The notes: generated by a model from the letters alone, not told the origin. A stretch of 64,000 nucleotides of DNA from Oopsacas minuta (GCA_024704765.1 JAKMXF010000221.1:186001-250000), one strand, 5' to 3'; counted from the stretch's first letter, positions 28,983-39,727 are shown. Numbers and translations are program-made.

Positions 28983-30890
28983 ATGATTCTATTGTTATCA
29001 GGTTTTGTTGTTGGAGCAATATCAGCTGCATTTGTGTTTCCTCTTCTCTGCTCTGTGGTGAAGGCTCTATTGGGTATTGGACCTTCCGGCAAGGTACAAG
29101 TAGCTCCTCCTATCCAGGAGGTGATTGATGCAGGAGGTGGTGAGTATCGCAGTGAGGAGCATTTTGCTCCTAAATTAACAGGGAAGTTGTTTTTATGGTT
29201 TAGTAACTTCATGTGGACTCCATTTGGTAAAGAATGGGTATTAAGTAAGTTAATGCGAGACAATCATCTGTTTGATGCTAGAGAACGCTATCTGCCTGAA
29301 GCAGCTACTTTCTATCCCACTCCTCCGTTTATTCCCTTCCCTGAACAAAGTGTGAGGGAGGATGGGAAGAGTGAGAAAGATGAGATTGATACTCTGATTG
29401 GTTGTGTTCCTTCTCGTTCCAAAGATTCCTCTGCTGAGACTGATGAGTTTGTATTCCCTAGTATCCTGGATTATCTACATGCATATAGATGTGGTCGTGT
29501 GACACCTGTAATAGTAGCAGAACGGATAATTGAAAGTATTCGAGCATCTGATTCTCTATCTCCTCCTCTGCGTGCCTTTGTTCAGTGGAATGAGACTGAG
29601 ATTCGTAAACAAGCAGAAGAGTCTACACGGAGATACAGAGATAAGGATAACATCCGTCCTTTGGAAGGAATACCTGTTGGAGTAAAAGAGAGTATACCAA
29701 CTAAACCTTACATCCTCAGAGTTGGATCTAGTTTCCTACCAATAGGTGCACAAGCTATCTCAAACTGGGAAGAGGCTGAGGTTGTGTTAAGACTGAGACA
29801 AGCTGGCGCTATAATTATTGGAGTTACTAATCTGCATGAATTTGGTGTGGGACCTTCTGGATCTAATGTAAATAAGCTGCATCAAACAGCTCGTAATCCT
29901 TATGACATGAGTAGATATCCAGGAGGGAGTAGTAGTGGATCTGGTGCAGCTGTAGCTTCTGGATTAATCCCTCTTGCTTTGGGGACAGATGGAGGAGGAT
30001 CTATCCGTATTCCTTCTTCTATTTCCGGTCTTGTGGGCCTCAAAGCTACATTTGGTAGAGTTACGGAAGGTAAAATGATAAGCAGTGCTCCCACAATCAC
30101 TAACATAGGACCCTTGTGTACTTCAGTTGTAGACACAGCTCTGTCATATCTTTTATTAGCAGGCCCTGGTCCTAATGATCCTAACGGTCTCCAACAAGGT
30201 CCTGTCACTATTGGCAACTTTCTAACTGCTAAAGATAATGCTAAGGGAATGAAGGTTGGTATTTATCGAGCTTGGTTTAATCACTGTGAACCTGATGTGT
30301 CCAAAGTGTGTCAGGAAGCTCTGAAGTGGATTACAGATGCTGGCGCTGAATTGGTAGATATACATATTCCAGAAATGAATGCTACTTATATATCTCTTGT
30401 TTCTATTTTCCTAAGTGAATTAACCAGCGCTTACAAATACGATTTTTATGACCATTTCAAAGATATCAATAGTGACACTAAACAGAATCTAGCAATTGGT
30501 GATGCTATCTCATCTGCGGACTATACAGTAGCGAGTAGGCAAAGAACACGGGCTATACAGGTTCTGAAGAGTGTATTTTCTAAGGTTGATATACTCGTTA
30601 CCCCCACTACTGCTTGTACTGCTCATATTATGAGTCCCAGCCACTTATCTCATGGCTGTGCAAATATTAAGACTACTACGAAACTAAGTAGATTCACTGT
30701 AATAGGAAATCTGACAGGAGCGCCTGCAATAGCTATACCAGTGGGATATGACTCAAACAACCTTCCTGTCTCTCTGCAACTTATGACTAGGTGGTGGAGG
30801 GAAGATCTATTGTTCATGTTAGCTAGTCAGATCGAGAAGAGAGTAGCTAAAAGGAAACCAAAGATATTTTATGATATTCTGCAACTATAA
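28983..30890 (+). CDS. FAAH-like amidase, tandem copy 1
   Basis: This intronless 635-residue member of the amidase-signature family resembles fatty-acid amide hydrolases, which cleave N-acyl amides such as anandamide. An N-terminal membrane anchor (FVVGAISAAFVFPLLCSVVKALLG) precedes about 200 residues of cap. The Ser-cisSer-Lys triad is visible: K235 in PVGVKE, S316 in GGSSSGSG and S340 in TDGGGSIRIPSS, with the FAAH spacing of 24 between the two serines. The first 687 coding bases (29004-29690) are almost identical to those of the next two genes, after which the copies diverge sharply. The start is the ATG at 28983; a CAG before GTTTTG could be a splice acceptor, so a 5' exon is not excluded. 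The substrate is not deducible. Confidence 0.9.
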   Translation: MILLLSGFVVGAISAAFVFPLLCSVVKALLGIGPSGKVQVAPPIQEVIDAGGGEYRSEEHFAPKLTGKLFLWFSNFMWTPFGKEWVLSKLMRDNHLFDARERYLPEAATFYPTPPFIPFPEQSVREDGKSEKDEIDTLIGCVPSRSKDSSAETDEFVFPSILDYLHAYRCGRVTPVIVAERIIESIRASDSLSPPLRAFVQWNETEIRKQAEESTRRYRDKDNIRPLEGIPVGVKESIPTKPYILRVGSSFLPIGAQAISNWEEAEVVLRLRQAGAIIIGVTNLHEFGVGPSGSNVNKLHQTARNPYDMSRYPGGSSSGSGAAVASGLIPLALGTDGGGSIRIPSSISGLVGLKATFGRVTEGKMISSAPTITNIGPLCTSVVDTALSYLLLAGPGPNDPNGLQQGPVTIGNFLTAKDNAKGMKVGIYRAWFNHCEPDVSKVCQEALKWITDAGAELVDIHIPEMNATYISLVSIFLSELTSAYKYDFYDHFKDINSDTKQNLAIGDAISSADYTVASRQRTRAIQVLKSVFSKVDILVTPTTACTAHIMSPSHLSHGCANIKTTTKLSRFTVIGNLTGAPAIAIPVGYDSNNLPVSLQLMTRWWREDLLFMLASQIEKRVAKRKPKIFYDILQL

Positions 30891-31014
30891 ATTATGATAT
30901 TTATTTATCGTTTGTAAATTGAATGTGGAATGTTGTGGTACAAAGTTTATTGTATACAATTATTAGCTTTCTCATCTTTATTGCATTTTTGAGTCCAAAT
31001 TATGATTAAAAAAG

Positions 31015-32955
31015 TTGTATATTTTAACGAAAATATTATTAGCTTTTGATATGGGGCAGTATATGTCATTTGTTGTTGGAGCAATATCAGCTGCATTTGT
31101 GTTTCCTCTTCTCTGCTCTGTGGTGAAGGCTCTATTAGGTATTGGGCCTTCCGGTAAGGTACAAGTAGCTCCTCCTATCCAGGAGGTGATTGATGCAGGA
31201 GGTGGTGAGTATCGCAGTGAGGAGCATTTTGCTCCTAAATTAACAGGGAGGTTGTTATTGTTTTTAAGCCGTTTCTTGTGGACTCCATTTGGTAAAGAAT
31301 GGGTATTAAGTAAGTTAATGCGAGACAATCATCTGTTTGATGCTAGAGAACGCTATCTGCCTGAAGCAGCTACTTTCTATCCCACTCCTCCGTTTATTCC
31401 CTTCCCTGAACAAAGTGTGAGGGAGGATGGGAAGAGTGAGAAAGATGAGATTGATACTCTGATTGGTTGTGTTCCTCCTCGTTCCAAAGATTCCTCTGCT
31501 GAGACTGATGAGTTTGTATTCCCTAGTATCCTGGATTATCTACATGCATATAGATGTGGTCGTGTGACACCTGTAATAGTAGCAGAACGGATAATTGAAA
31601 GTATTCGAGCATCTGATTCTCTATCTCCTCCTCTGCGTGCCTTTGTTCAGTGGAATGAGACTGAGATTCGTAAACAAGCAGAAGAGTCTACACGGAGATA
31701 CAGAGATAAGGATAACATCCGTCCTTTGGAAGGAATACCTGTTGGAGTTAAAGAGCACTTTCTCACTAAACCATATATTCTTCGAATTGGTTGTGAATTT
31801 GTTCCGACAGCAGCTCATTGCTTGGACGGTAAACCTGACAGTGCAGCTGTTATACTAATGCGAAATGCTGGAGCTATAATAGTTGGTGTTACTAACATCC
31901 ATGATAATGGGATTGGAGCTACAGGTTCGAATCCTAACAGTCTGCATCTAACCACCCGTAATCCATATGATCTACACAAGTACTCAGGAGGTAGTAGCAG
32001 TGGGTCTGGTGTCGCTGTGGCTTCTGGACTCGTTCCCCTCACACTGGGGACAGATGGAGGAGGGTCAGTTCGTATCCCTGCTGCTCTTTGTGGGATTGTA
32101 GGACTCAAACCAACTTTTGGAAGGATTTCCGAGGTACGCATGGTGCCTGCTGCATTTACCTTGGCTCATCCCGGACCAATGTGTACCTCCGTTGTAGACA
32201 CAGCTCTATCATATCTTCTGTTAGCAGGCCCTGATCTTAATGAACCATACGGTCTCCAACAAGGTCCTGTCACTATTGGTAAGTTTTTGACAGCCACAGA
32301 TAGCGTGAAAGGAATGAAGGTTGGAATTTATCGAGCTTGGTTTAATCACTGTGATCCTGATGTGTCCAGAGTGTGCCAGGAAGCTCTGAAGTGGATTACA
32401 GATGCTGGAGCTGAATTGGTAGATATACATATTCCAGAAATGAATGCTACTATTCCTGCATGCGTTTCCACTTTTTTGACAGAAATATTGAGTGTGTATC
32501 GCTATGATTTACCAACAAGGTTCAAACAGTTATTTGGGGAAACACTGACTAGTATGGGTGTTGCTAGTCAAGTTTCAGCGGCAGATTACACTGTAGCAGG
32601 TAGACAGAGAACTCGTGCTATCAAAACGCTAGAACATGTTTTCAAACAAGTTGACTTTATAGTTACTCCTACTACTGCTGGGACTGCTCACACTATCGCT
32701 TTGAAAGCTGTTGCATATGGTGAGAGTAATATCGATTTCATAGCCAAATTAACTAGGTTCACTATGCTAGGAAATCTGACAGGAGCGCCTGCAATAGCTA
32801 TACCAGTGGGATATGACTCTAGCAATCTTCCTGTCTCTCTGCAGCTGATGACTAGGTGGTGGAGAGAAGATCTATTATTCATGTTAGCTAGTCAGATCGA
32901 AAAGAGAGTAGCTAAAAGGAAACCAAAGATATTTTATGATATTCTACACTCATGA
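31015..32955 (+). CDS. FAAH-like amidase, tandem copy 2
   Basis: Second of three tandem amidases. The first in-frame ATG is at 31051 (MGQYMSF), giving 634 residues; the open frame extends upstream to 31015 only with non-ATG codons. The anchor, cap and triad match copy 1 (K in PVGVKEHF, GGSSSGSGVAVASG, TDGGGSVRIPAA). Bases 31069-31755 are near-identical to copy 1 without indels, except for a clustered change (RLLLFLSRFLW in place of KLFLWFSNFMW). The substrate-facing middle is distinct (HFLTKPYILRIGCEFV...). The C-terminal third is again almost the same as copy 1 (LTGAPAIAIPVGYDS), so the copy is a mosaic. All triad residues are intact. Confidence 0.9.
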   Translation: MYILTKILLAFDMGQYMSFVVGAISAAFVFPLLCSVVKALLGIGPSGKVQVAPPIQEVIDAGGGEYRSEEHFAPKLTGRLLLFLSRFLWTPFGKEWVLSKLMRDNHLFDARERYLPEAATFYPTPPFIPFPEQSVREDGKSEKDEIDTLIGCVPPRSKDSSAETDEFVFPSILDYLHAYRCGRVTPVIVAERIIESIRASDSLSPPLRAFVQWNETEIRKQAEESTRRYRDKDNIRPLEGIPVGVKEHFLTKPYILRIGCEFVPTAAHCLDGKPDSAAVILMRNAGAIIVGVTNIHDNGIGATGSNPNSLHLTTRNPYDLHKYSGGSSSGSGVAVASGLVPLTLGTDGGGSVRIPAALCGIVGLKPTFGRISEVRMVPAAFTLAHPGPMCTSVVDTALSYLLLAGPDLNEPYGLQQGPVTIGKFLTATDSVKGMKVGIYRAWFNHCDPDVSRVCQEALKWITDAGAELVDIHIPEMNATIPACVSTFLTEILSVYRYDLPTRFKQLFGETLTSMGVASQVSAADYTVAGRQRTRAIKTLEHVFKQVDFIVTPTTAGTAHTIALKAVAYGESNIDFIAKLTRFTMLGNLTGAPAIAIPVGYDSSNLPVSLQLMTRWWREDLLFMLASQIEKRVAKRKPKIFYDILHS

Positions 32956-33157
32956 AGTTATTACCAAATCACTCTATGCACTGAATTGAACCTTTGTAGA
33001 ATTGTTACTAACTCATTAGTAACTAACTTCTATATCGAAATTGGATGTATTTATTTATTTTTTATGATATATATTGTATTTTGTATTATCTTTTGAATAT
33101 TCAGTTCTGCTTCACTTCATTAATATAATATACTATAAGTTATGATAATTATGAAAT

Positions 33158-35119
33158 TTGATTCTCAATCTCAGATATTCAACACAGGTAAATATATTTC
33201 AGAGCTCATTTATGATATTCTACATTTCATTTGTTGTTGGAGCAATATCAGCTGCATTTGTGTTTCCTCTTCTCTGCTCTGTGGTGAAGGCTCTATTGGG
33301 TATTGGACCTTCCGGTAAGATACAAGTAGCTCCTCCTATCCAGGAGGTGATTGATGCAGGAGGTGGTGAGTATCGCAGTGAGGAGCATTTTGCTCCTAAA
33401 TTAACAGGGAAGTTGTTTTTATGGTTTAGTAACTTCATGTGGACTCCATTTGGTAAAGAATGGGTATTAAGTAAGTTAATGCGAGACAATCATCTGTTTG
33501 ATGCTAGAGAACGCTATCTGCCTGAAGCAGCTACTTTCTATCCCACTCCTCCGTTTATTCCCTTCCCTGAACAAGGTGTGAGGGAGGATGGGAAGAGTGA
33601 GAAAGATGAGATTGATACTCTGATTGGTTGTGTTCCTTCTCGTTCCAAAGATTCCTCTGCTGAGACTGATGAGTTTGTATTCCCTAGTATCCTGGATTAT
33701 CTACATGCATATAGATGTGGTCGTGTGACACCTGTAATAGTAGCAGAACGGATAATTGAAAGTATTCGAGCATCTGATTCTCTATCTCCTCCTCTGCGTG
33801 CCTTTGTTCAGTGGAATGAGACTGAGATTCGTAAACAAGCAGAAGAGTCTACACGGAGATACAGAGATAAGGATAACATCCGTCCTTTGGAAGGAATACC
33901 TGTTGGAGTTAAAGAGGAATATCTAGCGAGTAATTACAGACTTTTGAATGGTTTGTCATTTTTGCCAGTTTGTGCTCAGAATCTAGACAGAAAACGACAA
34001 GATAGTGAGCCTGTTGCCAGACTTAAGAATGCTGGAGCAGTCCTTATAGGCATTACTAACATGCATGAGATTGGTATAGGTTCTTCTGGATCTAATGTAA
34101 ATAAGCTGCATCAAACAGCTCGTAATCCTTATGACATGAGTAGATATCCAGGAGGGAGTAGCAGTGGATCTGGTGCAGCTGTAGCTTCTGGATTAATCCC
34201 TCTTGCTTTGGGGACAGATGGAGGAGGATCTATCCGTATTCCTTCGTCGCTGTGTGGAATTGTTGGGCTGAAGCCAACTTTTGGGAGAATATCTTGTGCT
34301 AGAATGTGTCCAGTTGGAATGACTGTCGTTAATGCTGGTCCCATGTGTAACTCAATACAAGATGCAGCTCTCGCATATTTGTTGTTATCAGGACGTGACC
34401 CTGAAGATGTGAACACTGTACAACAAGGACCTGTATCCCTAGACCAGTATCTAGACCACAGTCCTGATTTAACTGGCCTGAAAGTAGGCGTGTATGATAC
34501 ATGGTTCAATCACTCTGATCAAGAGGTGAGGTCTGGATGCAGGACTGCTCTCACTTGGCTGCAAGAAGCTGGTGCTGAGATTGTAGAGATTAAGATTCCA
34601 GAGATTTCTCAGTCTCAAAACGCTCATCTTGTTGCACTGTTATCAGAGTTACTCGCTGCTTATAGATATGACTTCCCTGAACATTTCAAGGCATTCAATA
34701 GAGAGTCTATCCTGGGTTTATCATTGGGTACAACTTTGTCAGCAGCTGATTATGTAGTAGCAGGACGCCAGAGAACAAGAGCTATAAAGGTTTATGACCA
34801 TTTATTTAAGCGAGTTGATATCATTGCTACACCTACCACTGCTCGCACTGCCCCAGTTATCCCTCAAGGAGCTGACCTATACGGAGAAAGTAACCTACAG
34901 AATACTCTTAAGATTGCTCGTTATACTATACAATCTAACTTAACTGGTGTGCCTGCTATTTGTCTACCCGTGTCTTACGATGCTAATAACATGCCTATCT
35001 CCCTCCAGCTGATGTCAAGTTGGTGGAAAGAAGATCTCCTATTGCATGTTGCAAGTGTAGTAGAGAATCGAGCTAGGAAGATGAAACCTAAGCTCTACTA
35101 TGATATTCTTAACATGTAG
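33158..35119 (+). CDS. FAAH-like amidase, tandem copy 3
   Basis: Third tandem amidase. The first in-frame ATG is at 33212 (MIFYISFVVG), giving 635 residues, the same length as its neighbours. Bases 33230-33916 form the shared 5' block. A second block around SSGSNVNKLHQTARNPYD...GGSSSGSGAAVASG is identical to copy 1 but not to copy 2. The C-terminal 250 residues (from about SCARMCPVGMTVVN) are the most divergent of the three. The catalytic lysine and both serines are present. The sequence just before the ATG (TTTATGATATTCTACA) matches the 3' coding end of copy 2, pointing to a duplication junction. Enzymatic class as for copy 1; substrate unknown. Confidence 0.9.
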   Translation: MILNLRYSTQVNIFQSSFMIFYISFVVGAISAAFVFPLLCSVVKALLGIGPSGKIQVAPPIQEVIDAGGGEYRSEEHFAPKLTGKLFLWFSNFMWTPFGKEWVLSKLMRDNHLFDARERYLPEAATFYPTPPFIPFPEQGVREDGKSEKDEIDTLIGCVPSRSKDSSAETDEFVFPSILDYLHAYRCGRVTPVIVAERIIESIRASDSLSPPLRAFVQWNETEIRKQAEESTRRYRDKDNIRPLEGIPVGVKEEYLASNYRLLNGLSFLPVCAQNLDRKRQDSEPVARLKNAGAVLIGITNMHEIGIGSSGSNVNKLHQTARNPYDMSRYPGGSSSGSGAAVASGLIPLALGTDGGGSIRIPSSLCGIVGLKPTFGRISCARMCPVGMTVVNAGPMCNSIQDAALAYLLLSGRDPEDVNTVQQGPVSLDQYLDHSPDLTGLKVGVYDTWFNHSDQEVRSGCRTALTWLQEAGAEIVEIKIPEISQSQNAHLVALLSELLAAYRYDFPEHFKAFNRESILGLSLGTTLSAADYVVAGRQRTRAIKVYDHLFKRVDIIATPTTARTAPVIPQGADLYGESNLQNTLKIARYTIQSNLTGVPAICLPVSYDANNMPISLQLMSSWWKEDLLLHVASVVENRARKMKPKLYYDILNM

Positions 35120-35344
35120 GATTAACTATAATTCCCCATTGAATTTATGGACACGGGATATATTGTAGATATATTTATTTTCGTAGCTCAAGTACAAGAC
35201 AATTGTATTACCTTTTCTTGTAATTCATATGCACTCATTTGTGTTGGTGTATCTAATTACTGATTTACTTATGGATTATTCTGTCCCGCACATTCATATA
35301 TGTCCAGACAGAATACCATGCTATAATTATAACTAATCTGAATT

Positions 35345-36400
35345 ATGTATTTCAATTTATATTCCGTTTTCCAATCCACTCAGAATTCCACAGACATCCA
35401 AACTACTCTAATCAACTATGCGCTATCTGTAGTATCTGTAGTGTTCTACAGTTCATCTAATATACCAATAAAGAGCCATGAGTGTGGAGACGGTGTGTAT
35501 TTTGTTTGGCTAACCTCAATCTCAATGTTCATCTCTGGATTTATCCTGAATTCGATTAGAAATTATCCTTCATTTCATTACGAGCCAGTTATAGGAGGTG
35601 TGTTATTGTGCATTGGTCAAATTCTTAACGTAGCAATAATCAGATTATTCGGATTAGGAGTACCCACACTGGTATACAGTATTATTGTTGTAATGGTGGG
35701 CTGGATAATGTCTGTGGTTGGATTTTTGGGTATGCAGAAAGCTGTTTTCTATGAAGCTTACTTGAACTATATCGGTTTAGCATTTTGTTTGATAAGTATT
35801 GTTGCATTTTCATTCATAAAGCTAAATGTAAAGCAAGATTTAACCGATCAAAACACTGGCAATGATATAAATGGGATTGTTGTTTCGAAACCGGACAACT
35901 CCTTTCTGAGAGCAGTTGGTTTAAAGCTAATTGCCTTTCTACTAGCTATAGCGATTGGCCTTTGTTTCGGCACTCAATTTCTACCCACTTATATTCTCCT
36001 AGGGAGGAGTGAGAATGATCCTAGTTTATCCAGCGATCCACTTGACTATATATTCCCTCAAACAGTAGGAATGCTAGTTGGAGGTACAACTATATTGTTT
36101 CTATATTGTTTGTTCAAGATGAATAGACCCTTTGTAAATCCTAAGCTGGTGCTTCCTGGTTTTTTAAGCGGTGCTCTGTTAGGGGCAGGGACAGTCTTCT
36201 GGGGTTATTCCAGCTATAAACTCAGTCCAGCTGTTTCGTATCCTCTCGTATCAGTGGGTTCCCCTGCTCTCAGCACTTTATATGGGATCTGTTTTTTCAG
36301 GGAAATTAAAGGAAAGAGGAATTATATCATTTTAGCCTCTGGGCTCATACCAATGACTATAGGAGTTATTCTAGTAGGATTATCACGAATACAGATATAG
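35345..36400 (+). CDS. TMEM144: TMEM144-family transporter-like membrane protein
   Basis: An intronless protein of 351 residues with about ten transmembrane helices in the drug/metabolite-transporter-like arrangement of TMEM144. Family features include IPIKSHECGDGVYFVWLTS in the first loop, GGVLLCIGQILNVAIIRLFGLGVPTLVY, IAIGLCFGTQFLPTYILL, PQTVGMLVGGTTILFLYC, and FLSGALLGAGTVFWGYSSYKLSPAVSYPL. The length matches the vertebrate protein (345). The transported substrate is not established for the family; sugar-type transport has been suggested from fold similarity. It follows the amidase array on the same strand. Confidence 0.9.
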   Translation: MYFNLYSVFQSTQNSTDIQTTLINYALSVVSVVFYSSSNIPIKSHECGDGVYFVWLTSISMFISGFILNSIRNYPSFHYEPVIGGVLLCIGQILNVAIIRLFGLGVPTLVYSIIVVMVGWIMSVVGFLGMQKAVFYEAYLNYIGLAFCLISIVAFSFIKLNVKQDLTDQNTGNDINGIVVSKPDNSFLRAVGLKLIAFLLAIAIGLCFGTQFLPTYILLGRSENDPSLSSDPLDYIFPQTVGMLVGGTTILFLYCLFKMNRPFVNPKLVLPGFLSGALLGAGTVFWGYSSYKLSPAVSYPLVSVGSPALSTLYGICFFREIKGKRNYIILASGLIPMTIGVILVGLSRIQI

Positions 36401-36540
36401 TCCTTTAATTCAAATTATACAAATTGTATTCCATATTCTTACATATTTATTGACTTTTATTAAATTTTGTAACCACGTTGTTCATGATTATTTATAAATA
36501 GTGTAGAGACATGCTTTATATGAACTAGGAAATCGATAGA

Positions 36541-39500
36541 ATGACAGAACACGAATTTCCTTGTAAGTCGTCTCTATTAGATGCTAGTACTGACCCAGCG
36601 AGTAATGAGGTTAGGATCTATCAGCTGCTCAAGCGCCTGTGTATCACTGCTTGTCCTCCTATTCCTAGGACAGCGTCAGCTGACGTGAAACAACAACAAC
36701 AACAACTTATTGACTTTATGTTTAACCACTCTCTCCAGCAGCTCACCCTAGGTTCACGTCTCCCTCGTACTCTAGCCGATGAAGGAGCTGTAGTGCGTCG
36801 TGTACAGAAGAACCTCATCCAGCAGAAGAGAGACTCCACAACTGCTCTGTTCTCCGAGAGCGTTTCTAAGTTAGACAAACGTATGAAAAGTCCAGAGATG
36901 AGATATTCTCTTCTCTCCTTCCTGCTACGTATGATGGATGACGCAATTACTTACCACAACTCTACAATAATCCCAGGTAATGTAAATATTAACATACCGT
37001 ATCTTTATCATTATTATATCGTTTATTCTCTCAGATCTTTCCTCTACTCTATCAATACACAAGATGGGAATACTGTCAGATATAAACTTATCAAATGTAA
37101 CAAGTGGTATATCATTGGGATTTGATTCTACAGCTTCTACTACCATGCATCAACAGTCCTCCCGCTCTATCTCCTACAAACCTGAGGAATCACATACGTC
37201 TTCTGTAAATAACACACGTAACCGTAGTAACCGTAACCGTAACCGTTCCTCCCCTAAGAGACTAGACGGACTATCTTGGTACATGGCACCCTTCTCTCAC
37301 CTGGAGTACGGACCCACCTGGAAGATTTGTGAACAGGACTTAGTCAGAGATCTGATATTTATATTTCAAGGAGCATCTGGTACTCATATCCTATGGGAGA
37401 ATACCACCCATAGATTCTACTTTATAGAGGAAATAAGGCTTCCTACTCCTATCCACTGTATCTGCATGAAGCTAGCAGAGCTGGGGAAGTTATATCAGAA
37501 AGTACGAATATATATTCATTTGTTATTGTTTGTTTTTGAGAGAGATATTTTCTAGGTAAACTTATTTGTAACGGACAACATGAAAGATCCACAAAAGCCT
37601 GGTAAGCCGGCGGAGCTACTGGTCCATGCTTTCAAGACAGCCCTCAAGGATCATTTATTTGAGTATTACCGCTTTATATCAGTGCTAGACGAGAAGCTAC
37701 ATAGAGAAGCTGCTAACCCTGAAGAGCCTCCTCTCTTGTCACTCAAGAGACTAATGGTGTGGTCTTATGAGCCTTTACAGTGCTTTCAAATGTTATCTAA
37801 GGTATTGGATGAGTGCTATAGTAAGTTATATTATAAATACTGTATGTAGATTAGACTCATATCGTTTATCTTAAATATATATCATAGATTTGAGTGGGTG
37901 CAAATTGATGAACAAAGTATACGAGTTTTCACGTACTGGACATCCAGAGCATGCTATATTGCTGAATAGCATTTTAGGGAAACTCTTCTCTCCCTTCAAA
38001 TCAGTGCTAGACAAATGGCTATACGAGGGAGATCTACCAAATAGAGCTATTTCTCAATTCTTTATTATGGAAAATCAAGCAAATCTCCCCAGTGAAGACA
38101 TATGGGAAAAGAAATACGAACTTCTAAAGGACCAAGTCCCATCCTTCATATCAGATGAACTAGCATTGAAGGTATTGTGATTTCTAACATATTTGATAGA
38201 AACATATTTATTATTTGAGAATTTACAGGTGATGGTGACTGGTAAATCCATTAACTTCCTGAAGGAGAAGTGTCAAGAACATAAACTAGACGTGATATTT
38301 AATCTGGTGGATACTCTGAAGAATGCTGAAGATGAGACATTTGATTCCCTCATAGATGGTCGTGTAGAGAATAGAATTAGAGAAGCTTATGAACAGACAT
38401 GTTTCTATCTGCTCAATGTACTAAAGGATAAGTTTCACTTCTATGAGCATCTCAAAGCTATGCGTCGATACTTGCTACTGGGGCAAGGAGACTTCATTAG
38501 GATGTTAATGGAGCTGTTATATGATGATCTGGAAAGAGATGGGAAACACATACTCAAACACAATTTAATGACGTTAATGGGAGATGCTGTACGAGCTACC
38601 AACGCTAGATTCGATGAATCTTATATAATAGATCAATTGGATATTACACTGATGCCATCTACTGGTGGAGAGAAGGGCTGGGATATATTCTCACTGTTCT
38701 ACCATTTTAAACCTGGTGGCCCTCTCATTTGTATATTCTCGATGAAGGTTAGTATAAATACGTATTATTATTGACTTAATTGTAATTAGAATAAATAATT
38801 CGCTTATATTAGGTGATGATAAGTTATTTGAAAATATTCAACTTTATATGGAGGGCACAGCGCACAGAGTTTCTTCTGTCTAAAGCTTGGAAGAATCTAC
38901 AGGCTTGTGATAGGAAATGGGCACAGAGTCTGGACCTTGGCGAAGTGTTTCATTTGAGTCATAAGCTAATCAGTGCTATGATCCACTTCACCAGACAAGT
39001 ACACTATTATCTTTCATCTGAGGTACTCGCCTGTAGCTGGGAAGAGTTACAGGCTAGACTTCTTAAAGCTACTGATTTGGATCAGCTGAGAGAAGCACAC
39101 CAATCGTTCCTTACTACTGTATCCACACATTGTTTCGTGAAAATACCTTCAATGACTGAAGAGGAGTGCTACACAGATAACGAGCTGTCAATCCGTCACA
39201 GAGGGATATCAGATGAAGTAGTTAAATATATTTCTATACTAGATGACTTATATGTACGTTGTGAAGCTGAGAAGCATCGTAGACATAATTTTAGACTGAA
39301 AGCAAATATTGGTAGCAGGAGTGGAGTAATTGATGTAGAAGAGAGAGAAGAAAGACTTAAATTTCATATAGCCATTGAAGAGAACATTTCTCCTAATCTA
39401 CGAATAATCAGCAGTGCTTTAATGCGGTTTCTCTGGGGGTTTGTCCGCGGATTGAAAGGACATAGAAATCCTAACATGCGGCTATTTGCTACGCGACTTG

Positions 39501-39544
39501 ATTTTAATGGATTTTTCCAAAGATTCGATCCTGATGCAGACTAG
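36541..39544 (+). CDS. TUBGCP3: gamma-tubulin complex component 3 (GCP3)
   Basis: Six exons (36541-36976, 37035-37501, 37556-37820, 37888-38171, 38229-38747, 38813-39544) give 900 residues, matching human GCP3 (907). GCP3 pairs with GCP2 and gamma-tubulin in the small complex that nucleates microtubules at centrosomes and basal bodies. Diagnostic stretches are GLSWYMAPFSHLEYGPTWKI-like in the GRIP1 region, NLSGCKLMNKVYEFSRTGHP, TGKSINFLKEKCQE, LKAMRRYLLLGQGDFIRMLMELL, VRATNARFDE, KGWDIFSLFYHF, LKIFNFIWRAQRTEF and the C-terminal LFATRLDFNGFFQRFD. All exon phases agree. Introns are 54-67 bp. Confidence 0.95.
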
Positions 39545-39642
39545 TCCTGTTGTGTGTAAGTAAGCAATTATCTCATTTATACAGTGTTTGATTTTATTGC
39601 ATTTAATTACTCTAAATTCTCCTTTGATTTCTATTACACATA

Positions 39643-39727
39643 CAGTGGAAACTCGTTAATACGAACACCAACAGACGGTCAAATTTTGTCCTCCTTTTCC
39701 TGAGTTGATATTAATAAGAGTCCAAAG
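39643..39727. mobile_element. degraded pogo-like MITE, about 85 bp
   Basis: The left end CAGTGGAAACTCGTTAATACG is preceded by TA. The right end, read inverted, matches it at roughly 15 of 22 positions and is followed by TA. It shares the CTCGTTAATACG core with the element at 17263-17394. It lies in the 5' flank of UBA3. Confidence 0.45.

Noticed and set aside
29900-30217. Minus-strand ORFs over the amidase genes (also at 31815-32141 and 34129-34509)
   Set aside because: Antisense shadows repeated wherever the amidase catalytic block occurs; no independent motif.
31921-31941. GGTTCGAATCC, resembling a tRNA T-arm
   Set aside because: It lies inside the conserved coding frame of amidase copy 2 and no acceptor stem or anticodon arm can be formed around it.
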